From NCBI GenBank assembly GCA_036245525.1, contig BTPG01000007.1, positions 120,876,344 through 120,940,343 on the forward strand: a stretch of 64,000 bases of DNA. Reading direction: 5' to 3'. Below are positions 57,655-64,000 of this stretch, piece after piece. The DNA is from Semisulcospira habei. Lineage: Eukaryota > Mollusca > Gastropoda > Semisulcospiridae. The notes under the pieces are model-generated. The model was not told the DNA's origin. It searched no databases and saw only the letters and a program-made list of their open reading frames with translations. The translations under genes were made by a program, and so were the position numbers. Position 1 is the stretch's first letter, and every line of letters begins with the position of its first letter.

Positions 57655-58995
57655 TAGTTAGATGGTGACCATAGAAGAGACTTTTTAGGACGGGTCGCGG
57701 TGGGGCGAATTTAATAGCATGTCCATGATGTAAAAGGCGGGCAGGCTGAACCTCTAACAATGGAAGTAACAAGATAAAAATTACGTCATGTCTAGTTACG
57801 CTAACCTCGCTGCTGAAAGTACATTTGGCGAGAAGCGCCGTATGTGCGTATGTATGTATGTATGTGCGTATGTATGTATGTATGACTGTATGTATGTATG
57901 TATATGTGTATGTATGTATGTATGTATGTATGTATGTATGTATGTATGTATGTATGTATGTATGTATGTATGTATGTGTGTGTGTGCATATCTATGTACA
58001 CAAGAGAATCTCCGATATTTCTGTACACACAAGCTTGAAACTTAACGAAATACTTTCTCAGTTAAGTGGGTGGCTAAGAGAGCCTCCGAGGATATTGTAA
58101 TTGAATGTCTCATTGAATCATTGAAGGCATAAACAACCGTTTATAGGAAGTCGGTTGACCCAGATTAGAGTCCGTAATTTTTGTCATATTTACTTGAACG
58201 TTTGCATACAGCTGGTTTGGAGAAAGACACTGGATGAGTTCGTTAGCAAGCTTTGTATCCTTCCAACTTCTTTAGTAAAAATTAATTCTTTTCAGAAAGG
58301 AATTAAAACACTAAAAAACCCTTTGCTTCTAGAGAAAGTCAGACAGTGGCAGTGACGCAAAAGAGGCAACTCCGTCATCACGCAGACACAGACATAATAC
58401 TCTAAATATGGCGACATTCTCTCTCTCTCGCGCGCGGCTCTCTCTCTTTCACACAAACACGCGCGCATCTTCAGGAGGAATAGATCTTCATGCGCCCTCC
58501 AGGCGCATGAGGATCTATGCCTCTTGCAGATGTTTGGAGCGCGCGCGCACGCACGCACGCACTAACACGCACACACACATCGACGCGCATTCAGAAGAGC
58601 ATGAAGGTAACCCGTGTACTTAGTATATCATGTAGCTAGGTAAAGTCAACCTGCTTTCACACAAATTATATCAAGACTGAAATTGTACCGTGTTTTGTCA
58701 CCATTTTCTCAAGCCTATGTATCGAAAGTGAAACTCATATCACGTAAAATATAAATTTAAGTAAAAACTAAAACTTACGTCATGACAAATGACGTTTGAC
58801 AAAACAATGACGCGTATGTCCCGCGCCCCTTATAGATCACTGACGCATTGGCAGATCTGCGAGACTTTTTCAATAGGAAATAATTCAACATCAGAATCAG
58901 GTCAAAGACAAAAGGTAGAGACCATTGACAGCCAGGACAGCTCTCATATAGAAGGGACTTTGTGGGTTATGGTTTATCCCATCTTGTTTTATTTT
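57655..58995 (-). repeat. 1.3-kb dispersed repeat, copy 3
   Basis: Reverse complement of 31165-32425 with scattered substitutions and different microsatellite contents. Includes a (GTAT)n array at 57845-57977, where copy 1 has short CACA/CATA runs, and a Pal-B hairpin at 58471-58529 (GGAGGAATAGATCTTCATGC). Confidence 0.85.
57845..57977. repeat. (GTAT)n microsatellite
   Basis: About 30 GTAT units with a few interruptions. Confidence 0.96.
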
Positions 58996-59292
58996 AATTT
59001 GTGCGTGTGAGTGTGTACTGTTTATTGCGGCATAGAAAGAGACGACCTCGAACGCGAGATTGGAATAAAAAAGAAAGTTTTTTTCTTACAGATAATGACC
59101 TTATAACAACGCTGTTGATTAACAGCGTTCTTACATGGTCAGTTCGGCAACCACTTATTGTATTATCAGAAGTGTTTGTTCTCTGACACGGTCTCAAGAC
59201 TGCTGGAGGCAAATCGTGTTGCAAACTTTTATAATGAGCATCTTCAGCTAATACATGGATGAGAAACAGTAGAAACATATCATGTTCACTGT

Positions 59293-59371
59293 TGATGTGC
59301 ACAATTGACTATGAAATCTGTTGTGTCAACGTACCGTTGACACAATCGATTTCCTAGGTAATTGTGCACAT
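59293..59371. repeat. Palindrome, single copy
   Basis: ATGTGCACAATTGACTATGA and TAGGTAATTGTGCACAT at the ends, GTGTCAACGTACCGTTGACAC at the centre. 79 bp. Confidence 0.8.
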
Positions 59372-59655
59372 TATTTGTGCATAGCACTTGCAATTAATGT
59401 CAGTGACGTCACGTCCCCGATTTTTGGGCAACTTGCACAGTGATGACGCGGAATGGAATACGGTTTAGATCCATCCCCAGTTGAACCCTGCTTCAGACCA
59501 GAGTTGAACTTAACCTGTTCCAACCCGGGTTGGGTCAAATGTAAACGCTCCACCCCGGGTTGTACTCGGGTTCAACCCCGGTTGACGTGCAAGTTTAAAC
59601 AGCCTTTTATAATTTAGTTTTCCAGGGCAGTCTTCGTATGATGTTTGGCGCCCAG

Positions 59656-59735
59656 TAACACTTTCGAGACGAGCTGCATTCGGATTCGCGGCGTTATGCC
59701 GCGTATCCGAACAAGACACGTTTCGAACGAGTTAA
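59656..59735. mobile_element. Pal-A element
   Basis: TAACACTTTCGAGACGAGCT to ACACGTTTCGAACGAGTTAA with CGGATTCGCGGCGTTATGCC centre. Right TTAA intact. Confidence 0.8.
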
Positions 59736-59779
59736 CTAATACATCACAGGAACCAGCAGGCAAAGGGACTAGCATGTAT

Positions 59780-59925
59780 TTAAAGGTTGACGCCAGTGTT
59801 CTTTAAGGGTACGAGTACCACCCTTAAACTATCATGGACGACATGTCTCATGTGCTGTATACTGTTATGTAGTCATCGAAGAACGACTCTCAGATCTGAG
59901 TATTTCGACGATAGGGTCAGGGGCC
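59780..59925. repeat. Pal-C relic
   Basis: ACGCCAGTGTTCTTTAAGGG then CACCCTTAAACTATCATGGA and CATGTAGTCATCGAAG-like outer arm. Centre and left arm largely lost. Confidence 0.45.
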
Positions 59926-59956
59926 AGATGCAGAAGGGAACTTAAGGTAAAGCTCT

Positions 59957-60063
59957 GCTCCAGCCACTGAGCAAGGTGCTCCCGAGTGAGGTTAGTCCTG
60001 GGCCAGCCACTAAGCAAGGTGCTCCGCTATAGCGAAGCACCTTGCTTCGTGGCTGGCGCAGGA
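59957..60063. repeat. Palindrome with duplicated left arm
   Basis: CCAGCCACTGAGCAAGGTGC and CCAGCCACTAAGCAAGGTGC stand in tandem, and the second pairs with GCACCTTGCTTCGTGGCTGG across CTATAGCGAA. Confidence 0.75.
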
Positions 60064-60097
60064 AAAAGCTCACTCATGTAAAGTTCTCCATTGTCTT

Positions 60098-60178
60098 ATA
60101 GCTCATTTGAGACGTGCCGCGTCCGGATACGCGGCATAAAGCCGCGTATCCGGACGCGACACTTCTCGAAAGCGGTAA
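60098..60178. mobile_element. Pal-A element, well-preserved stem
   Basis: CATTTGAGACGTGCCGCGTC and GACGCGACACTTCTCGAAAG with GGATACGCGGCATAAAGCCG centre. The CGCGTCCGG/CCGGACGCG change is in both arms. Confidence 0.82.
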
Positions 60179-60211
60179 ATTTTCACAAGTTGGCTCAGCT
60201 GTACCCTGTAG

Positions 60212-60283
60212 TTAACCCATTTATCCCCAAGGCAGCATTTCCCAAAATCTGGAGGTATTACTTAACGACTACGCACCAGTTGC
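60212..60283. repeat. Pal-C outer left arm
   Basis: TTAACCCATTTATCCCCAAG and CCCAAAATCTGGAGGTATTA; cut off where the next Pal-C copy begins. Confidence 0.65.
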
Positions 60284-60498
60284 CTAACTCATTCTACCCC
60301 AGACACACCACAGCAAGATATGGATGGGGCCATGATAGTTCAAGGGTTTTGTCAGAATAGCTTGGCGCCTATGGGCGCCAAGCTATTCTGGCATCACCCT
60401 TGAAATATAATGGTCGATCTGTGTCCTGCACTGCAATGCAGTCTTCAGAGGACAACGGCAAAATTTGGGGATTTCGGTCTTGGGCTACAATGAGTTAA
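60284..60498. mobile_element. Pal-C (CTACCCC type), 215 bp
   Basis: CTAACTCATTCTACCCCAGA to GGGCTACAATGAGTTAA with AGCTTGGCGCCTATGGGCGC core. Inserted within another Pal-C arm and directly followed by a third copy. Confidence 0.85.
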
Positions 60499-60740
60499 GT
60501 TGGACTGAGCATGATAACTGAAGGGTAATGCCAGATTAATGTGTTGTACCCGTCTTTTCTAAGCGTGTTTCTTTCTCCGTTGGGTACTTCTTTGCATATT
60601 ACACGCTTGGCAGTCACCTTTTTGGTCTGGAATGCCAGATTAGCTTGGCGCCTTCGGGCGCCAAGCTAATCTGGCACTACCCTTCAATTATCATGGTCAA
60701 TTCATCTTCTGCTGTAGGGCGTTGGGGCTATAGGGGTTAA
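60495..60740. mobile_element. Pal-C copy carrying a retroposon
   Basis: Shares the TTAA at 60495 with the previous copy; inner right arm GCGCCAAGCTAATCTGGCAC to TATAGGGGTTAA is complete. The left arm is cut by the 92-bp insert at 60539-60630. Confidence 0.8.
60527..60642 (+). mobile_element. Foldback retroposon 3' end, 92 bp
   Basis: Insert 60539-60630 between perfect AATGCCAGATTA repeats (60527-60538, 60631-60642). It equals only the right arm and 3' segment of the foldback retroposons (TGTTGTACCCGTCTTTTCTA to CACCTTTTTGGTCTGG), so it is a 5'-truncated copy. Confidence 0.88.
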
Positions 60741-61212
60741 CAAGTTGAGGCTGCAACCTCTTCTTTAGTCAGCCTTGCGCCGGAAGCATTTTCGCTTTTA
60801 TGTTTTGTGACGCATTTGATGTCAACATGACACATACAGGCTGACGACAGCATGGGAAGCAATTAATGCATGTTTATGATTATTGAAGTGGTAACGTCTC
60901 GATTTCAACTTACATGTTTATTTTCAGGGTAACTGATCGTCTGAAGATCTTATCAAGAATTCAAAAGCCGTGAGAGCACGCCATTTTCAGAACTACCGGT
61001 TCAATGTCCCCTTAAAAACATAATAGAACAAACACCATATTGACTTAGGATCAGTTTGTAGTACCCCGGATGGACCCCGGGGTCAATTGAGCGTTGAAAA
61101 TTTGCGTTAGAAGTATAACAGGCCAAAATGACTCTCACGGACAGGTTGACCCTGATTAAAAAATGACATCGGTTCAAATGGCGTGAGAAAAATGTAGCGG
61201 TGTTTCTGTAGC
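60741..61212. other. Spacer, nothing recognised
   Basis: No gene, palindrome or tRNA-like sequence recognised. Confidence 0.5.
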
Positions 61213-61324
61213 CTGAAGACACAAGACAGTAAGTCCGTTTTGGTGAAAAGCGATATTTTCATTGTAATACAAGGAAAATCTCGCTTTTCATAAAAAGGGA
61301 CTTCTGTCGTTTTTGTATTCACAA
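61213..61324. repeat. Pal-D, full form
   Basis: CTGAAGACACAAGACAGTAA and CTTCTGTCGTTTTTGTATTC at the ends, GGTGAAAAGCGATATTTTCA and GAAAATCTCGCTTTTCATAA inside, centre TTGTAATACAA. Confidence 0.8.
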
Positions 61325-61345
61325 GGTAATGTTGCCCCGAATTAA

Positions 61346-61403
61346 CCCCCCCTCTCCCCCCCCCCCCCCCCCCCCAAAAAAAAAAAAAAAAAAAAAAAAA
61401 AAA
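61346..61403. repeat. Poly(C) to poly(A) composite tract
   Basis: C run directly followed by A run, same orientation type as at 6001-6091. Confidence 0.93.
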
Positions 61404-61651
61404 TAGCGACAAACTTTCTTGTATAATGTGCAGACTTGCATAACTTCAATGGCTTGCATAAATTTTAATTTCTTAAAAAATCTACAGGAAAGTCTGATCA
61501 ATTTCAATGTATCATGTTTATGACTTGGCCTTAAGCGAACAAACATTGACTATCAAAATCAGGTAATGTGTCTGGGGTTTGTCCGAATTGAGAAAAAACA
61601 AACAAACAAGTGCTTGCCATATGACTAAGATCGCAACACAGCAAATAATTA

Positions 61652-61735
61652 TGTAACTGTTAAAAGTTAGTTATTTGGGTTTAACGCCGAGCAGGCGACT
61701 AAGGCCATGTCACCGCGGTGTAACTGTTAAAAGTT
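61652..61735 (-). mobile_element. Ultra-short retroposon, 50 bp
   Basis: Perfect 17-bp repeats TGTAACTGTTAAAAGTT at 61652-61668 and 61719-61735 bracket 50 bp that on the minus strand read CCGCGGTGACATGGCCTTAG, CGCCTGCTCGGCGTTAAACC and CAAATAACT. Same 3' end and almost the same 5' cut point as the insert at 49561-49616. Confidence 0.85.
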
Positions 61736-61776
61736 CACCGTAATCCGTGTAATAGGCGACAATAGCGTCTCACTTA

Positions 61777-61998
61777 TTAACCATTTCATTGAGGGGGGAA
61801 AAGTGAGCACGTCCCAACTGCAAGAAGCATAGACCCTCATGAGCCCCCGCAGCCGCGGGGGCTCATGAGGATCTATGCTTCTTGCCGAGACCAGTTTGTA
61901 TCCATTTTTTTCTTGGACGGGTTTGGCCGCTTTTGGTCCACGAATGAACAAAGATTTCAAAAACAAAAATGCACGTACAGTGACAGAGAAGGGTTTAA
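61777..61998. mobile_element. Pal-B element, full 222 bp, reverse orientation
   Basis: TTAACCATTTCATTGAGGGG at the left, core 61820-61885 (GCAAGAAGCATAGACCCTCA to GATCTATGCTTCTTGC, paired AGAAGC/GCTTCT), long arm on the right ending GACAGAGAAGGGTTTAA. Confidence 0.82.
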
Positions 61999-62261
61999 AC
62001 GGTATACGACGGGCATTAAAAGTACACAACATCTGCCGTTATTTTGCGAAAAGCTAGTCGGTCCATGCTATACAATGGAAGTATCGTTTTGCTAAACAAT
62101 GAAGATATAACGGCATATTTACGGCAAATTACGTATGAAGAAGCACAATGCGTCTTTTGTTTTCCTAAAAGCTCTCGTTTATTGTCATGCAACTGCAACA
62201 CAGGCGTGGGTTGAGAAACACGTTTTTGTGACGTTTCACTTTCTCGACATCGTCTGCTCTG

Positions 62262-62377
62262 CGAAGGCAAGAGACAGATAGTAAGTCCATTTTTTTCGTG
62301 AAAAGCTAGATTTTCATTGATTACAACGAAAATCTCGATTTACGCAAAAATGGACTTAACGTCCATTGCCCTCACAG
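62262..62377. repeat. Pal-D, full form
   Basis: CGAAGGCAAGAGACAGATAG to CTTAACGTCCATTGCCCTCA with CGTGAAAAGCTAGATTTTCA and GAAAATCTCGATTTACGCAA inside. Lies 20 bp before Pal-I. Confidence 0.8.
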
Positions 62378-62396
62378 TGCAGTCTGCTGTGCACGG

Positions 62397-62442
62397 TTAA
62401 CCCTTTGGTTGTCGGTAGTGCTACCGACAGCCATAGGGTTAA
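62397..62442. mobile_element. Pal-I palindrome, 46 bp
   Basis: TTAACCCTTTGGTTGTCGGT to ACAGCCATAGGGTTAA, perfect inner stem GTCGGTAGTGCTACCGAC. The smallest TTAA-bounded palindrome seen here. Confidence 0.8.
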
Positions 62443-62799
62443 TCAAAGAATACTGTCGTGAAATAACGTGATTTTTTGTGTGACAGTAATTGGAAGAGAT
62501 GAACACTGTGAATTCGTAGTACAAGACTGACTCGCACAATACACGCACTGCGTAGGAAGACTTCCAGCGGAGGTATCGCACAACTCTGAGCTGCAGGAAC
62601 AGCAAGAACAGTACTGCCATGTGAGGGGAAAAGAAATTGGGTCCCATTTTATTTATTTATTATCATCTTTTTTATTGTATAGGCCCCTAACAATGAGAAT
62701 CTCGCTGTTAACAACTATTGACTTACTGTATTTTGCTTTCACAAGGCAAATGCACATAAGCCAGATTCGGATCTGGGAGAGGGAGGTGGGGTGGGGGTG
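62443..62799. other. Spacer, nothing recognised
   Basis: No feature recognised. Confidence 0.5.
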
Positions 62800-63294
<495 letters not shown>

Positions 63295-63366
63295 CGCCAT
63301 CCCTGTAAGCCCTATGTTAAGATTTCACGTTATTATGTACCCTGCTTTATTCGCAGATCAATGATA

Positions 63367-63581
63367 TTAACTCATTCTACCCCAACACCGAAGTCCTTAA
63401 ATTTTGCCGTTGTCCTCTGAAGACTGCATTGCAGTGCAGGACATAGATCGACCATGATAGTTCAAGGGTGATGCCAGAATAGCTTGGCGCCCATAGGCAC
63501 CAAGCTATTCTGGCATCACCCTTGAACTATCATGGTCGATCCTTATCTTGCTGTGGTGTGTCTGGGGTAGAATGATATTAA
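63367..63581. mobile_element. Pal-C (CTACCCC type), 215 bp
   Basis: TTAACTCATTCTACCCCAAC to GGGGTAGAATGATATTAA, core AGCTTGGCGCCCATAGGCAC. An inserted TA near the right end displaces but keeps TTAA. Confidence 0.88.
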
Positions 63582-63740
63582 ATGTTACTGCAGTTGTGCT
63601 AAAAACTCTTTTGAGCTTGGTGACGGATGGCCCTGCAGATTGTAGAACCCAAGTACACTTTTGTATAGGTCATAAAAGAGGTATGACCCAATATTCTGGT
63701 CATACATACAAAGACCATAAGATGTCTGCCCTGGCACTTT

Positions 63741-63828
63741 GAAGGCAAAGGACATTTTTCGGTGAAAAGCGTAATAATAAAAATGCCGCTTTCACTAAAA
63801 AGTGAACTCACTGTCTTGTTTTTACAGG
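63741..63828. repeat. Pal-D palindrome
   Basis: GAAGGCAAAGGACATTTTTC and ACTCACTGTCTTGTTTTTAC outer arms, GGTGAAAAGCG/CGCTTTCACT inner arms. Confidence 0.7.
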
Positions 63829-63831
63829 GCA

Positions 63832-63900
63832 TAATTGTGAAAAGCGAGGCTTTTTATATTCTTACAATGACAATGTAGCTTTTCACAAGAAGTGGACATA
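63832..63900. repeat. Pal-D palindrome
   Basis: ATTGTGAAAAGCGAGGCTTT and ATGTAGCTTTTCACAAGAAG around TATTCTTACAATGACA. Confidence 0.7.
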
Positions 63901-63937
63901 CATGTGTATTGTCTTTTAATTTTGACGCGGCGTGTTT

Positions 63938-64000
63938 ATGAAAAGCCATATTTTCAATGTAATAGAATGAACATCTAGCTTTTCGCAAAAAATAGACATA
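63938..64000. repeat. Pal-D palindrome, cut by window end
   Basis: TTATGAAAAGCCATATTTTC and ATCTAGCTTTTCGCAAAAAA around AATGTAATAGAATG. Third Pal-D in a row, about 100 bp apart. Confidence 0.7.

Larger units (their letters stand above)
57467..59605. repeat. Possible 2.1-kb element with ACCCGGGTT-rich inverted ends
   Basis: Left end AGGCCGTTTACACATGCAAC with GGGGTTGAACCCGGGTT (57470-57530); right end, inverted, AGGCTGTTTAAACTTGCA with GGGGTTGAACCCGAGT (59545-59605). The 1.3-kb repeat copy 3 lies inside. The inverted similarity is moderate and partly driven by the repeated ACCCGGG motif. Confidence 0.4.

Overview
The window looks like repeat-dense, gene-poor DNA from an animal nuclear genome, most likely a marine mollusc and perhaps a gastropod. 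That is an inference from the mix of elements: RNase H-bearing and RTE/L2-like LINEs, tRNA-headed SINEs, a Crypton-like tyrosine recombinase, very long dinucleotide arrays and swarms of palindromic miniature elements. No database search was possible. I see no intact host protein gene, rRNA or CRISPR array. The only plausible host genes are four tRNA-Asp(GTC)-like loci at 36.3, 37.4, 52.2 and 54.4 kb.

Layout. 0.4-5.2 kb: a decayed, apparently full-length LINE (endonuclease, reverse transcriptase, RNase H) with a nested 332-bp insert. 5.4-9.7 kb: palindromic elements and a 20-copy 36-bp minisatellite. 10.1-11.0 kb: a tRNA-headed retroposon with a 16-bp target duplication. 12.5-15.0 kb: huge CT, TG and TA arrays. 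15.2-18.3 kb: a Crypton-like tyrosine recombinase pseudogene with one recognisable intron, followed by a ~155-bp tandem array broken by nested inserts. 20.2-34.8 kb: palindromic elements, microsatellites, one copy of a 1.3-kb dispersed repeat and a SINE. 36.2-39.4 kb: a tandem duplication carrying tRNA-Asp, its second unit split by an L2-like LINE and by a SINE. 39.6-49.2 kb: palindromes, an RTE-like LINE end and a foldback retroposon. 49.5-52.05 kb: a 5'-truncated RTE-like LINE with a long open frame. 52.2-64.0 kb: two tRNA-Asp loci, a LINE 3' end, a SINE, two more copies of the 1.3-kb repeat and dense palindromes.

Most striking signal. More than 60 short palindromic elements fall into several sequence-unrelated families (labels Pal-A to Pal-K are mine). 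The intact members of at least six families begin with TTAA plus a C/T-rich stretch, often TTAACYCATTC, and end with its complement. Two families have fixed lengths, about 214 bp for Pal-C and about 220 bp for full Pal-B. The likely reading is several non-autonomous TTAA-target families mobilised by one unseen transposase, possibly piggyBac-like. That reading is inference; the shared termini and constant lengths are visible in the sequence. A second theme is retroposition that leaves extremely short inserts of 48 to 56 bp between perfect target-site duplications.
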